NCBI GenBank assembly: GCA_964640175.1
Contig: CAZXFW010000003.1
Location: 248,001 to 312,000, forward strand
Direction of reading: 5' to 3'
From: JACKDX01 sp964640175
GTDB taxonomy: Bacteria > Myxococcota_A > Polyangia > Polyangiales > GCA-016699535
DNA: 64,000 nt
Below, in pieces: positions 52,622-62,633 of this stretch (position 1 is its first letter; the number at the start of each line of letters is the position of its first letter). A program made the translations under genes and the position numbers. Under the pieces are notes generated by a model. That model did not search any database and had not been told where the DNA came from. It saw only the letters and a list, made by a program, of their open reading frames with translations.

Positions 52622-54859
52622 CTAGCGAAGCCGAAGGGCATTGCCAATCACACATACGGAGCTCAGGCTCATTGCCGCTGCCGCAATCATCGGGCTTAGC
52701 AGAATGCCAAACGCTGGGTAAAGGACGCCTGCTGCTACAGGCACCCCCACAGCATTGTAGACAAACGCAAAAAACAAATTCTGTTTGATGTTTGTCATCG
52801 TGCGCTGACTCAAGCGTTTCGCTCTGACAATCCCGTTTAGGTCACCCTTGACTAACGTGACGTCGGCACTTTGCATGGCCACATCCGCTCCTGTTCCCAT
52901 GGCAATCCCCACCTGCGCCTGTTCCAGGGCGGGAGCATCGTTGATGCCGTCGCCTGCCATCGCTACCACATGGCCACTGGCCTGTAATCGTTTGATAACA
53001 TTGTGTTTTTTGTCAGGAAGCACTTCTGCGACCACATCCGTGATCCCTAACGCCCCCGCCACCGCGTGAGCCGTGGCCGTGCTATCCCCTGTCAGCATCA
53101 CGAGATGAATGCCTTCTTTGCGAAGCGTATCAATCGCCAACGGCGCACTTGGCTTAATCGGATCTGCGATTCCTAGTGCACCCACGACGCGATCATCCAA
53201 ACTGACACACACGACCGTTTGTCCATCCGCTTGCAGGGATTGAACCTCTGCCAGCCATGCTTCATTCTCAGCAAACGTAGCACCCGTAGCGCCCATCCAA
53301 GTTCTATTGCCTAGTTTAACTTGGCGATTTTCCACACGCCCCTGCACACCCTTGCCTGGAATAGACTCAACTGCACTCGGCAAAGACAACTCAAGACCAC
53401 GCGCTCGGGCCTCATCCACCACAGCCTTTGCCAAGGGATGCTCACTGCCTTGCTCTAAACTTGCAGAAAGCCGCAAAAATTCATTTTCATTCAACTGTCC
53501 TTGGGATGTGATGCTGGCAAGTTTGGGATGGCCTTCGGTGAGTGTCCCTGTTTTATCCATCACCAAGGTATCGATCGTCCCCAAACGTTCAATCGCCTCG
53601 GCGTTACGAAACAACACCCCCGACATCGCCCCTTGGCTTGTCGCAACCATAATAGACATCGGCGTCGCCAATCCTAAGGCACACGGACAGGCCACCATCA
53701 ATACAGCCACCGCGTTGATCACTGCATACGCCAGTTTGGGTTCAGGCCCCCACACGCTCCAAACCCCAAATGTCACCACCGCAATGGTTATCACGGTCGG
53801 CACAAAATATGCGGAAGCTGTGTCTGCCAGCCGTTGAATGGGCGCTCGACTACGTTGTGCTTCTTTTACCAATGCAATCATGCGCGCCAGTAGGCTGTCT
53901 GCACCCACCCCAGTCGCACGGATGATAAGCCCACCCGTGCCATTGATTGTTCCGCTCATCACAGCATCACTCAGACGTTTAGTCACGGGAACAGGCTCTC
54001 CTGTCATCATGGATTCATCCACTGCACTGGTTCCTTCCAGCACTACCCCATCCACTGGCATGGTTTGTCCTGGCCGAACCCGCACCTGATCACCTACCCG
54101 AATCTCTTGAATCGGCACTTGTGTTTCAGTGCCATCTGGGCCAATCCGCCACGCCGTGTTGGCTTGTTTTTCTAAGAGTTGATGAATCGCCTGGCTAACT
54201 TGTCCTCGAGCACGAAGCTCAAGCACTTGCCCTAACAACACCAGCGTCACAATCATCGCAGCGGTTTCAAAATACACCTGGACATGGCCTTGCATCTGAT
54301 ACGAAGCCGGAAATAATTCTGGCCATAACACCGCCGCTACGCTGTACCCATACGACACTCCCACCCCAAGTCCGATCAACGTAAACATGTTCGGATGCTT
54401 ATGCTTCAACGACTGCACACACCGTTCATAAAACGGCCACGCAGCCCAAAGACACACCGGTGTCGCCAAGACAAGCTCAAGCCATACCCGCTGATGTGCG
54501 GAAACCCATCGGGCGATGAACGATTCTTGTGCCATGCTGCTCATGGCAAGCACCATAAGCGGAACAGTCAATACCACCGCGACCCAGAAACGGCGTGTCA
54601 TGTCCTGAAGCTCAGGATTCTCTTCGTTCGATTCTTGCAGCGTTGATGTTGTTCGCTCCAGTGCCATTCCACATTTTGGACAGCTCCCAAAACGATCGGA
54701 GATGACTTCAGGATGCATCGGGCAGGTATAGGTTCCTTGGCTATCGTCCGGTGAGGACGCAATCCCTGTCTTTGGCGATGTATCATGGCTTTTTGGATGT
54801 GGATGGCCCGGTTGGCTGTGTCCATGGTGACAGCAGTGCGATGGTGTCATAGATGTCAT
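52622..54859 (-). CDS. copA: Copper-type P1B ATPase
   Basis: The ATG at 54859, with GGCAGGGA upstream, is preferred over longer in-frame starts. The 745-aa pump begins with a His-rich stretch (HCCHHGHSQPGHPHPKSH) and a heavy-metal-binding zinc-ribbon-like domain (CPMHPEV, then CPKCGMALE) instead of a classic GMxCxxC domain. Eight or so TM segments include the CPC site in VACPCALGLATP. Catalytic motifs are MMTGEPV, DKTGTLTEG, SEHPLA and GDGINDAPAL. It exports Cu(I) or Ag(I), as in the SilP/CopA group. It is divergent from the FMN reductase gene. Confidence 0.93.
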   Translation of the reverse strand: MTSMTPSHCCHHGHSQPGHPHPKSHDTSPKTGIASSPDDSQGTYTCPMHPEVISDRFGSCPKCGMALERTTSTLQESNEENPELQDMTRRFWVAVVLTVPLMVLAMSSMAQESFIARWVSAHQRVWLELVLATPVCLWAAWPFYERCVQSLKHKHPNMFTLIGLGVGVSYGYSVAAVLWPELFPASYQMQGHVQVYFETAAMIVTLVLLGQVLELRARGQVSQAIHQLLEKQANTAWRIGPDGTETQVPIQEIRVGDQVRVRPGQTMPVDGVVLEGTSAVDESMMTGEPVPVTKRLSDAVMSGTINGTGGLIIRATGVGADSLLARMIALVKEAQRSRAPIQRLADTASAYFVPTVITIAVVTFGVWSVWGPEPKLAYAVINAVAVLMVACPCALGLATPMSIMVATSQGAMSGVLFRNAEAIERLGTIDTLVMDKTGTLTEGHPKLASITSQGQLNENEFLRLSASLEQGSEHPLAKAVVDEARARGLELSLPSAVESIPGKGVQGRVENRQVKLGNRTWMGATGATFAENEAWLAEVQSLQADGQTVVCVSLDDRVVGALGIADPIKPSAPLAIDTLRKEGIHLVMLTGDSTATAHAVAGALGITDVVAEVLPDKKHNVIKRLQASGHVVAMAGDGINDAPALEQAQVGIAMGTGADVAMQSADVTLVKGDLNGIVRAKRLSQRTMTNIKQNLFFAFVYNAVGVPVAAGVLYPAFGILLSPMIAAAAMSLSSVCVIGNALRLR

Positions 54860-55003
54860 AATTTCCCTGCCCTTCAGGACCTGATTCGAACGAATCACTG
54901 TCTCGATCCGTTGGTTGGCCTCTATTACCTTGTATGAATACATGTCCATCCACTTGCATGCCAGTCTGGACCCTCAGCCGCGACTGAGGTACGTTGAAGC
55001 ACC

Positions 55004-55561
55004 ATGCCTTATTCAATTGCGGTGTTAGTCGGCAGCCTCCGGAAAGACTCTCTCAACCGTAAGCTTGCCCATACGCTGCTTGGGCTTTCGCCCAAAGAGC
55101 TTGCGCTTGAAATCGTCGACATTGGTCAACTGGCGTTGTTTAACCAAGACTTCGATGACCAAGGCGAGCCCCCTAGGCCATGGTCAGCGTTCCGAGAACA
55201 CATTCGCCAAAGTAACGGTGTGTTGTTCATCACACCTGAATACAACCGCTCGGTGCCTGGTGTGCTTAAAAACGCCATCGATGTCGGCTCGCGTCCCGCA
55301 GGGAAAAGCGCCTGGAAAGGAAAACCTGCTGCCATCATTACAGCATCGCCCGGAACACTCGGTGGGTTTGGTGCCAACCACCACCTTCGCCAAATGCTAG
55401 TCGCACTCGATATGCCCACCATGCAACACCCCGAAGCTTACATCTCAGGCGCCGGCAAGCTCTTTGATGAGAACGGCACGCTTAGCAACGACTCAACCCG
55501 CGAGTTTCTCAACACGTTTCTGAATGCCTATGTCACTTGGCTTACGCGTCTGCACGAGTAG
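55004..55561 (+). CDS. NADPH-dependent FMN reductase
   Basis: A 185-aa flavodoxin-like enzyme: FMN phosphate loop GSLRKDSLNRKLA, TPEYNRSVPGVLKNAID and ASPGTLGGFGA, as in the ChrR/AzoR-like quinone or chromate reductase family. It probably reduces quinones in the cytoplasm and limits redox stress. It lies divergent to the copper ATPase, 144 bp between starts; a joint metal-stress role is possible but no operator was recognised. Confidence 0.92.
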   Translation: MPYSIAVLVGSLRKDSLNRKLAHTLLGLSPKELALEIVDIGQLALFNQDFDDQGEPPRPWSAFREHIRQSNGVLFITPEYNRSVPGVLKNAIDVGSRPAGKSAWKGKPAAIITASPGTLGGFGANHHLRQMLVALDMPTMQHPEAYISGAGKLFDENGTLSNDSTREFLNTFLNAYVTWLTRLHE

Positions 55562-55597
55562 TCCCTAAGAGTGATTCATACCTGTCACCGTGACGGT

Positions 55598-56581
55598 TCA
55601 GCGCAAAACGATAGGCAACCGAACCACTTCGTGAAGCTTGATATCCTCGAAGCGAATGCTGCTTTCCGGTGGCTCTATTGCTGGGGAATAATATTTCAAT
55701 CCGATTTCCAGCCAAAATGGCTTCATAGCCACAGTGTGATCACGTAAATCCACCACTGCCACCAGAGGCAAACCGCTCGCCACGGGACACGACCACGTGG
55801 GATACTCTCTATGATCAAATGACTCACACAATGGCGGTGAAATTGCATCGGCATCCAGCGTCTCATCATAAGCAACCGAAACAATGCCTGGTCCAGCCAC
55901 CTCTATCGTATTCACTCCTGCGGGCAGTCCCGATTCCACAACATAGTCGATACGCAACCGTGTATATTTCGGAATCCACCGATCATTGCCTGAAACATCG
56001 TGTACGGCAAGGACAGGGGCCATGCGGTGATCAAGATTGCGGCTTTCACTCACCGGATGCAAGGATGCAGAAAGATCACGAGTGCTGAATTGCACACCAC
56101 TCCACCAAAACTCATAGTTGCCGCATGTGTCGTTACCATAGAATGCCCCCACATGATAACGTCCATTGCTGAGAATGCGTTGCGTGCATTGGGAAGAAGC
56201 GCCTGGAGTATGCACACAATTCAAATACGGATCTGTCATGTGATCCACCGAACTTGGTTCGATCGAATAGCAGCGTGACGTACGGCGCTCCTCAGCACCG
56301 TCTCCTTGCGTTTTGCAAACGTAAATGACCTTCACAGGAGCGGGTATCGCTTGTCCGCAGTCCCAACTTGGACTGACGGAAAAATCAATCGTGCTCTCTG
56401 TCTTCTGACCTAGAATAACCGAATAGGCCTTGGGGTCGGCCCTATTGGCACCTTCATCGGCGAGTGCATGCCACTGATGACCATTGCGTTGCGGAGCACC
56501 ATCGGTGACGCTCAATCCAGATGATGCTTCAAGGGTACAGCCAACCCAGACGATTAAGGCACAACTTACGACTTTTTGCAT
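55598..56581 (-). CDS. Hypothetical lipoprotein
   Basis: The ATG at 56581 gives a signal peptide MQKVVSCALIVWVGC with a lipobox-like Cys, so it is preferred over the longest open frame (to 56626). The 327-aa product is beta-rich with many Cys (CYSIEPS, CVHTPGASSQC, NDTCGNYEFW). It looks like a surface protein with disulfides, of unrecognised family. It is convergent with the FMN reductase. Confidence 0.75.
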   Translation of the reverse strand: MQKVVSCALIVWVGCTLEASSGLSVTDGAPQRNGHQWHALADEGANRADPKAYSVILGQKTESTIDFSVSPSWDCGQAIPAPVKVIYVCKTQGDGAEERRTSRCYSIEPSSVDHMTDPYLNCVHTPGASSQCTQRILSNGRYHVGAFYGNDTCGNYEFWWSGVQFSTRDLSASLHPVSESRNLDHRMAPVLAVHDVSGNDRWIPKYTRLRIDYVVESGLPAGVNTIEVAGPGIVSVAYDETLDADAISPPLCESFDHREYPTWSCPVASGLPLVAVVDLRDHTVAMKPFWLEIGLKYYSPAIEPPESSIRFEDIKLHEVVRLPIVLR

Positions 56582-56695
56582 GCATGCTCCCAAGAGCCTT
56601 GTAACGTTTAGGTAGCACGCCCTCAAAGGGATGCAAACGCAAAGAACCGCTCTCTAATTCACCCCAAAACCTGTCAAACAATGACTAAGGGTGCG

Positions 56696-58054
56696 CTAAG
56701 CGTGTTCTCTTAGTTTATTATACAGAGTACGGCGACTGATACCTAGAATACGCGCAGCTTGACTGCGATTGCCGCCACTACGTTGCAACGCTTGAAGAAT
56801 GGCGTCACGTTCTGCATCTTTACGCTGTGTGTTCAAATCAAAATCAGTGGTTACTTCGTCATGAGACGTTAACGTTTCCGCAGGCATGAATGCAGAAAAG
56901 TGCTTTCTGGTCTCATCTACATCGATATTTTTCTTGTCAGACAAAATGACTAAACGCTCGATAAAATTGCGAAGCTCGCGCACATTACCACGCCACGGCT
57001 GTTGCCTTAGAAACACAATCGCATCCTCGGTAAGCACCAAACGGTCTCGTGCATTTTCTTTTGCAAATTCCGAGCAAAATGACTGAGCTAAGGCGCGAAT
57101 ATCCTCTGGCCGTTCACGTAATGCGGGCACCTGAAGAGATACCACGTTAAGGCGGTAATACAAATCTTCCCGAAAACGCTGCGCTTTGACCATGGTTGCT
57201 AAATCGCGGTGCGTGGCAGCGATGATACGGACATCGACACGGACCGTGGTAGCACTTCCCACCGGTTGAACTTCCTTTTCTTGCAAAAGCCGAAGCAACT
57301 TGGGTTGCAAACTCTGTGGAGCCTCGCCGATCTCGTCGAGAAACAGCGTGCCTCCTTCTGCAAAACGCACGCGTCCTGGACGAGCATGGCTTGCGCCAGT
57401 AAAAGCGCCTTTTTCATGACCGAACAACTCAGCTTCCAACAACCCTTCAGGAACTGCTGCACAGTTGACCACCACAAACGGATACTGGCTGCGAGCACTA
57501 CGTTCATGAATCGCACGCGCAAGCAGCTCCTTACCTGTACCAGTTTCGCCCTGAATCAACACCGTTGCCTGACTTGGCGCAACTTTAAGCACCAGACGGC
57601 TAAGCTCAGCCATCATCCCCTCGGGCTCAGCAATCATGCCGGGCAAGTGAACACTTGACGATGTCTCTGCCGATCGTTCAGCTAAGACCGCTGCTTTGTG
57701 CACAACACGCAACACCTCAGCACGTTCAAATGGTTTGACCAAAAAGTCCGTAGCCCCTTCCTGCATCGCTGCCACGGCTAATGGGATAGAGCCGTGAGCA
57801 GTTAACATGATGATTTGGACTTCCGGCCAGCGGGCCTTAGTACAACGCAATAGCTCCAGACCATCCATGCCTGGCATACGCAAATCCGTGATCATTACTT
57901 CGACCGGCTGTGATTCCAACACAGCAAGAGCTTCCTGAGCGTTACGCGCATATCGCACATGAAAACCATCCTGTACTAGCAATGCACTGAGCACAGTACC
58001 GACTGACTCATCGTCATCCACTAGCAGAATCCATGATCGCTCAGCATCCATCAT
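56696..58054 (-). CDS. Sigma54-dependent response regulator (NtrC type)
   Basis: A 452-aa three-domain activator. The receiver has LLVDDDES and phospho-acceptor D57 in MITDLRMPGMDG. The AAA+ core has Walker A GETGTGKELLARAIH, the sigma54-contact loop GAFTGASH, and GGTLFLDEIGE. A Fis-type helix-turn-helix ends the protein (ILQALQRSGGNRSQAARILGISRR). It would activate sigma54 promoters on phosphorylation. It overlaps the partner kinase gene by 14 bp. Confidence 0.97.
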   Translation of the reverse strand: MMDAERSWILLVDDDESVGTVLSALLVQDGFHVRYARNAQEALAVLESQPVEVMITDLRMPGMDGLELLRCTKARWPEVQIIMLTAHGSIPLAVAAMQEGATDFLVKPFERAEVLRVVHKAAVLAERSAETSSSVHLPGMIAEPEGMMAELSRLVLKVAPSQATVLIQGETGTGKELLARAIHERSARSQYPFVVVNCAAVPEGLLEAELFGHEKGAFTGASHARPGRVRFAEGGTLFLDEIGEAPQSLQPKLLRLLQEKEVQPVGSATTVRVDVRIIAATHRDLATMVKAQRFREDLYYRLNVVSLQVPALRERPEDIRALAQSFCSEFAKENARDRLVLTEDAIVFLRQQPWRGNVRELRNFIERLVILSDKKNIDVDETRKHFSAFMPAETLTSHDEVTTDFDLNTQRKDAERDAILQALQRSGGNRSQAARILGISRRTLYNKLREHA

Positions 58055-59558
58055 TGTTCACGCGTTCTATGCTACGGGGCATGCACATTCGCACGCTGGT
58101 GCCACCGCCAGGAATGCTCTGAATGCTAAGCTCACCATCATGCACCACTAGCACTTGTTTAGCGAATGCAAGTCCAAGCCCTGATCCTGTAGGCTTGGTG
58201 GTATAAAAATGTTCACCGACTTGCTCAAGCTCTCGCGCATTCATTCCGCCACCTTCGTCTCTCACTATAATAACAACCCAATCATCCTGCGATTCGGCAG
58301 TAACTCCCAGTTTTCCTCCCTGGGGCATAGCCTCAATTGCGTTTTTAAAGACATTCTCAAAAGCAGCGCGTAACAGCTCTGCATCCATCGCGCAAAAACC
58401 CAAGTCGGCGTGTAGCTTCACTTCTACTGTGACGTTTGCAGGCGTATATAATTGCACCGCATCTAATACAGACTGTAGCCACGGCCCCACAGACGTCACT
58501 AACTTCTGGGGCTTAACTTCCGCCATTCGCCGATACGTATGACTGAGCTGTTCCAGTCGTTCAGTCTCCTTGACCATAAGAGCAACAAACGACATATGCG
58601 TATCAAGCGAGCGTCCTTGTTGATTCTCTTCCTGCAAAAATTGCAGCGCTCCTTTTATCGCCGCTAATGGATTGCGTAGATCGTGGGTCAATTGATCGGA
58701 CATTTTCCCTAAAAGCACCCAACGCTGAGTCGCCATCCGCTGTTGGGCTGCTTCATAAACCACACGAGCTATCATCAGTACTACCAAACAACCACTCAGT
58801 ATGCTGATGAAACCGAAGAACATGTTTCTGGCCTCAAAAGCATGTGCTGTTATGGTATAGCCTATGATAATTGCCACGATTGCCGTCATGATGTACAGCA
58901 TGAATGCCCAGAAACCATTATCTTCCAACAACCCAAAGCCTAGCGTCGCAACCGAAAAAACCAAGGCGCTTATCAACGTTGCAAGATGGCCTGTACGCGG
59001 TAACTCCAGCCCCATGCCAGCTAGGAGCTCCATACTGCCAAAAAAAGTTGCAAGCACTAACCCCCACAACATAATTTTCGCACGAGATCGTTCTTCCTTC
59101 ACCAATTGCATTCGATAGTGGCGTAACAACAAACTACAGCCCAGGCTCATCGCTGCAAGTGCAAGAACCAAGTAAGCCATGTCCCATAACGCAGAGAGTT
59201 GAAAACTTCTTGCCCAATCAGCCACGCCTGACAACGCAGCGCTTGCCGCCAGCAAACCAAAACCTATGTATAGCGGCCACACATAACGACTTAAGGCGCG
59301 CCGCTTCCCCACGAACACCAACACCCAGTGCAGACCCAGTGGGGGAACAAGCGGCGAAATCGTCGTATCCAAAACATGCCATACATAATCGTCACTAAAT
59401 TCATAAAACCAAGCTGCAAAAGTCCATCCAATAAACGCCAAACACAATAAAGCTAGAGCGCGTGCTAGTGCACTACGCTGACTCTGTGACAGAGCAAGTA
59501 ACAACACGCACAGTTGCCCCCCACACGCCAACAGCACAGTAAAACCATATAGTGTCAC
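58041..59558 (-). CDS. Multi-pass sensor histidine kinase, partner of the NtrC-type regulator
   Basis: A 505-aa kinase. The N-terminal half holds about eight TM segments (residues 5-270) of the 7TM-histidine-kinase type (LPLGLHWVLVFVG-like region). The dimerisation site is H292 in LTHDLRNPLAAIKGALQFL. The ATPase domain has ENVFKNAIEAMP, DEGGGMN and GSGLGLAFAKQ. The gene precedes and overlaps the sigma54 regulator by 14 bp, so they form a coupled two-component system with an unknown signal. Confidence 0.95.
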   Translation of the reverse strand: MTLYGFTVLLACGGQLCVLLLALSQSQRSALARALALLCLAFIGWTFAAWFYEFSDDYVWHVLDTTISPLVPPLGLHWVLVFVGKRRALSRYVWPLYIGFGLLAASAALSGVADWARSFQLSALWDMAYLVLALAAMSLGCSLLLRHYRMQLVKEERSRAKIMLWGLVLATFFGSMELLAGMGLELPRTGHLATLISALVFSVATLGFGLLEDNGFWAFMLYIMTAIVAIIIGYTITAHAFEARNMFFGFISILSGCLVVLMIARVVYEAAQQRMATQRWVLLGKMSDQLTHDLRNPLAAIKGALQFLQEENQQGRSLDTHMSFVALMVKETERLEQLSHTYRRMAEVKPQKLVTSVGPWLQSVLDAVQLYTPANVTVEVKLHADLGFCAMDAELLRAAFENVFKNAIEAMPQGGKLGVTAESQDDWVVIIVRDEGGGMNARELEQVGEHFYTTKPTGSGLGLAFAKQVLVVHDGELSIQSIPGGGTSVRMCMPRSIERVNNDGC

Positions 59559-59582
59559 GGGAAACCTAACACGAACAGGATA

Positions 59583-60752
59583 CTACTGCGGCAATAGTAT
59601 ATTGCGAAATATTATTTCTCGGCGAGATAGATCATCCGCCTTTGTATTTTCAGGATCATGCATAAATCGAGAGAGTTTTTCAAGGTTTACTTCAAATGGC
59701 GAGACATGGAATCCCTCATTCGAACTAAGTCGCTCGGCGTGACAACCCTGACAACTGCCCAAGCGAAGTGCTTCGTTTGTTTCGGCATCTACTGTATCAA
59801 TCTGGGGTATTTCGTCGCCTAGTTGCACAATGCCCGCCAACAACTCTGATGGAAGCAGATAATCGTCTTGAAGCACCTCATCCTGATTGGTTTTGACCCA
59901 AACACCCAGCTCTTCCAGATCTTGATAATGAGGAGTATTGCTTAGACCTCGCGATTTTAGTCGAGTGCGCGAATCGTTCCAACCGAACTCAATGAACATA
60001 TTAGTATCTGAGAACGTCCGATCGTTGATGCGAAGCTGCAAAAAATTGTCGCTACTGTATGAATTGAGTGCAAAGGCATTGGTAATACCTTCCAACTGTT
60101 GTTTGTAGTCGTTCCCAAAATCACTGAACCCCGACAAAGCATGCCATGCCCTCGCCCATTCCAATGGAGAAAGGCTATTCGACAATCCGAACTCGACAAC
60201 GATAGTCGTTGCCAGGTTTTCTGAAAGGGAATCGTCTGCAGGACCATCGGTCACGGCAAATACCAAACGACCTTCCCCGGAGTTAAACCGTGCGTGCGCT
60301 TTACTCCCAAGATCCATGCGATTGGAAATCGCTATCAAGCGAAATGGCGCTTGATCCAAGTTCAGGTGCTCTTCTGCACAATGTGTACAATCATGATTGC
60401 AGCTATTCTGTGGATTTGCTTTTAGCCAGGGGCAAATGAGTTTCGCATACAGTTTACCCGCTTGCTCAGGACGACTTTGTCGAATCAGAGCATGCCATTC
60501 GCGCAACCAATCCAACACGAATTGTTCAGACAATACTTCTGATGGTGTCAACGACTCCATGACTTTTCCGAAACTCCACGGTCCGTTGTTTGTGTTTTTA
60601 GTACGCACGTCATTCATAATAGATTCATCGACAATTTCGAGTTCTTGGAATCTGCGAATAACGGTTTGGTTACTGTCAGGAGGATCAATCACACATGCAT
60701 TAAGTAGCAACACACCAAACATGTAATACAACTTCAACGACATGATTCTCAT
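59583..60752 (-). CDS. Lipoprotein with one CxxCH haem-type motif
   Basis: A 389-aa protein. The signal peptide ends LLLNACVIDPP with lipobox Cys. The body has a Cys cluster (LICPWLKANPQNSCNHDCTHC), strand-rich middle parts (FRLIAISNRMDLG, GEGRLVFAVTDG), and near the C-terminus GSCQGCHAERLSS, a c-type haem attachment motif. Proteins with this layout occur in myxobacteria, but I know no function. It overlaps the upstream barrel-like gene by 4 bp (ATGA), suggesting a pair. Confidence 0.8.
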   Translation of the reverse strand: MRIMSLKLYYMFGVLLLNACVIDPPDSNQTVIRRFQELEIVDESIMNDVRTKNTNNGPWSFGKVMESLTPSEVLSEQFVLDWLREWHALIRQSRPEQAGKLYAKLICPWLKANPQNSCNHDCTHCAEEHLNLDQAPFRLIAISNRMDLGSKAHARFNSGEGRLVFAVTDGPADDSLSENLATTIVVEFGLSNSLSPLEWARAWHALSGFSDFGNDYKQQLEGITNAFALNSYSSDNFLQLRINDRTFSDTNMFIEFGWNDSRTRLKSRGLSNTPHYQDLEELGVWVKTNQDEVLQDDYLLPSELLAGIVQLGDEIPQIDTVDAETNEALRLGSCQGCHAERLSSNEGFHVSPFEVNLEKLSRFMHDPENTKADDLSRREIIFRNILLPQ

Positions 60753-61429
60753 AGCCGAATCGTCATTCCTATCGAAAACGTAAATGGCGGACCGCCTACC
60801 CAGTCATCACCAGCCAGCTCGACCCCGCTCAGCACTACGCCACCTTCTACGAATAACGTGCCGTCGGTCCACAGATCATACGACACGCCTGTTATCAACG
60901 TGTTCCATACACCGAAACCCGTAACACTCTCAGCGCCAGCACCGTATGGTGTTTGTCGCTTATCTGAGCCTTCGATAGTTTGCTCAATGTTGTCGATGGA
61001 GGACGCTACGATCACGCCGCCGCCCGCAAAAGCGCGCCAATCTGTAGATAACCGTGCATCAAGGGCAAGCACAGGACGCATCAAAAGCCATGGTGCGCCA
61101 CCTGGTGAGTTAGTTTCTGGATAATAGAGAACCGGCACAACTACCGTAAAACGGTATCTTGAAATTTCCAAAACAGTCATACGAGGACGAGCCCCTACCC
61201 CCAATACTCGAGGGGTAGCGCCGAAAATAACGCCAAAGCTGAGGTCGTCCGTCAAACCATACGCTGCCTCACTGATTCCAACGAAAGGCACACCTGTTGC
61301 AGCGGAAACCGAAAAGCGTCCTGCCCCTGGGTGTAATGAATCTGCCACGACAACATGCGGCACAAACATTGAGGCACCCAGGACAACGGCGCCCAGCCAT
61401 CGATGATAGTGGGGTTTGTACGTTTGCAT
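60749..61429 (-). CDS. Outer-membrane barrel-like protein
   Basis: The ATG at 61429 (MQTYKPHYHRWLGAV) gives a signal peptide ending near VVVADS. The 226-aa product consists of amphipathic strands with Gly turns (FSVSAATGVPFVGISEA, LSFGVIFGATPRVLGVG) and a final strand ending in Leu (FTFSIGMTIRL). It is probably an outer-membrane beta-barrel of about 10-12 strands. Its coupling to the CxxCH lipoprotein suggests a joint envelope function. Family unrecognised. Confidence 0.72.
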   Translation of the reverse strand: MQTYKPHYHRWLGAVVLGASMFVPHVVVADSLHPGAGRFSVSAATGVPFVGISEAAYGLTDDLSFGVIFGATPRVLGVGARPRMTVLEISRYRFTVVVPVLYYPETNSPGGAPWLLMRPVLALDARLSTDWRAFAGGGVIVASSIDNIEQTIEGSDKRQTPYGAGAESVTGFGVWNTLITGVSYDLWTDGTLFVEGGVVLSGVELAGDDWVGGPPFTFSIGMTIRL

Positions 61430-61657
61430 AACGGCTATGCAAATGCACAAACCGTACCACCCCTAAACTAGTCTAAATTACCCACAAGCGCTGTGTATAC
61501 AGTCCCTGACTGTGCACGTTTTTGCACAACAAATGGATACACCTCTCCCGACCGCTGCGCATTACAATCCGAGATAGCAAGAGATTTACAATGTTGAAAC
61601 TTTCTTGTGCTCTTTGGATACTTGGCTAAAGAGGACACATGCTTTTGCGGCGCCTTG

Positions 61658-62425
61658 TCAAAAGATAAAGTCGCCAGTGAAGCAGCTGATGGTCGTTTCC
61701 ACTCTAAAGTTCGATTGGGTGGTGTGACGCTCAGCAAAAAACAAATCGAACGAGTACGTGTTGCCGGGCGTAATACCGAGTTCAGATGCCAGCTCGTCCA
61801 TATCCGCTGTTGCCTCTTGAACCCCGTGCACGCCGCCGAGATCAATAGCAAGCTTGCCATTGATAAACAGAAACAGATCGTCATCGCCGCGGAAGGTAAA
61901 TATCTCGCCGCCGTTATAGCTGAACAACGAATGAAGCTCCATCGTAAAATGAAAATTATGATCGTTGGCTTCATTGCCAAAACCTTGACCGTCAATCGGA
62001 AAGAATGAATTGCTGTCGTATACCCAGCCGTTCCCCTCTTTGGTCAACTCAAGCTGCGCTTCAATTGGCATGTTGGTTCCCGGTACGTTGCGATACCATT
62101 GATCGAACGTCGCACGGCTTTCAACGGTCTGAAACGACCCACTCTCGTTGAATACTGGCTTTTTATCGGTGCCAAGGTCAGACAAAACAATCCCATGCTC
62201 CGACACAACGGCGCCTTCAAAGTCAGGATGGGCTGCTTTAAAATCGCGGTACACCACTGCGAATAATCCATCGCATTGCTCGCCAGCATCATTCCGCTGT
62301 GACGTATCAAAATTATTCGCATCGCCTCCGTCGTTTGAAGCGTCTCCGTTTCCGTTTCCTCCGGAACCCGCGCAGCTCGTTAACAACAGGCCCATGAAAA
62401 TAAGTTTTAATGAATCGGTTCGCAT
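61658..62425 (-). CDS. Fibro-slime-domain lipoprotein
   Basis: A 255-aa protein with a lipoprotein signal (LLLTSCAGSGGNG) and a Gly/Asp/Asn-rich linker, then a fibro-slime (PA14-related) domain. Blocks are VVYRDFKAAHPDFEG, KPVFNESG, FDQWYRNVPG and YNGGEIFTFRGDDDLFLFING, with DLGGVHG. Fibro-slime domains occur in slime-mould cellulose-binding proteins and in some deltaproteobacteria and fibrobacteria, so carbohydrate binding at the surface is likely. 207 bp before its neighbour hold no gene. Confidence 0.87.
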   Translation of the reverse strand: MRTDSLKLIFMGLLLTSCAGSGGNGNGDASNDGGDANNFDTSQRNDAGEQCDGLFAVVYRDFKAAHPDFEGAVVSEHGIVLSDLGTDKKPVFNESGSFQTVESRATFDQWYRNVPGTNMPIEAQLELTKEGNGWVYDSNSFFPIDGQGFGNEANDHNFHFTMELHSLFSYNGGEIFTFRGDDDLFLFINGKLAIDLGGVHGVQEATADMDELASELGITPGNTYSFDLFFAERHTTQSNFRVETTISCFTGDFIF

Positions 62426-62570
62426 CTTGTGATTATACTGTCAGAGTTGAAACTGCGCTACAAAGAAGGTCGCACCTTGTCAGTAAGTGTGTGCTGATGC
62501 AGTCGCGTTCGAAGTGCACTACCGTGCGAATCGACCACCGGCTCGTATGCCACAAGCCATAGTTTGAACA

Positions 62571-62599
62571 TTGAATCAGGCGGCTATCGGGTGTATAAT
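62571..62599 (+). promoter_or_regulatory. Sigma70-type promoter of the catalase gene
   Basis: TTGAAT (62571-62576) and TATAAT (62594-62599) are separated by exactly 17 bp, ending 34 bp before the catalase ATG. The -10 is a perfect match to consensus. No OxyR or PerR site was recognised. Confidence 0.7.
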
Positions 62600-62633
62600 T
62601 GCGCGCATTCCAACGCTGCGAAGGAGAACCGCC

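Noticed and set aside
54950..55003. CueR-type operator between copA and the FMN reductase
   Set aside because: Only a 6-bp inverted repeat (CCTCAG, CTGAGG) is present, without the CueR/CsoR pattern.
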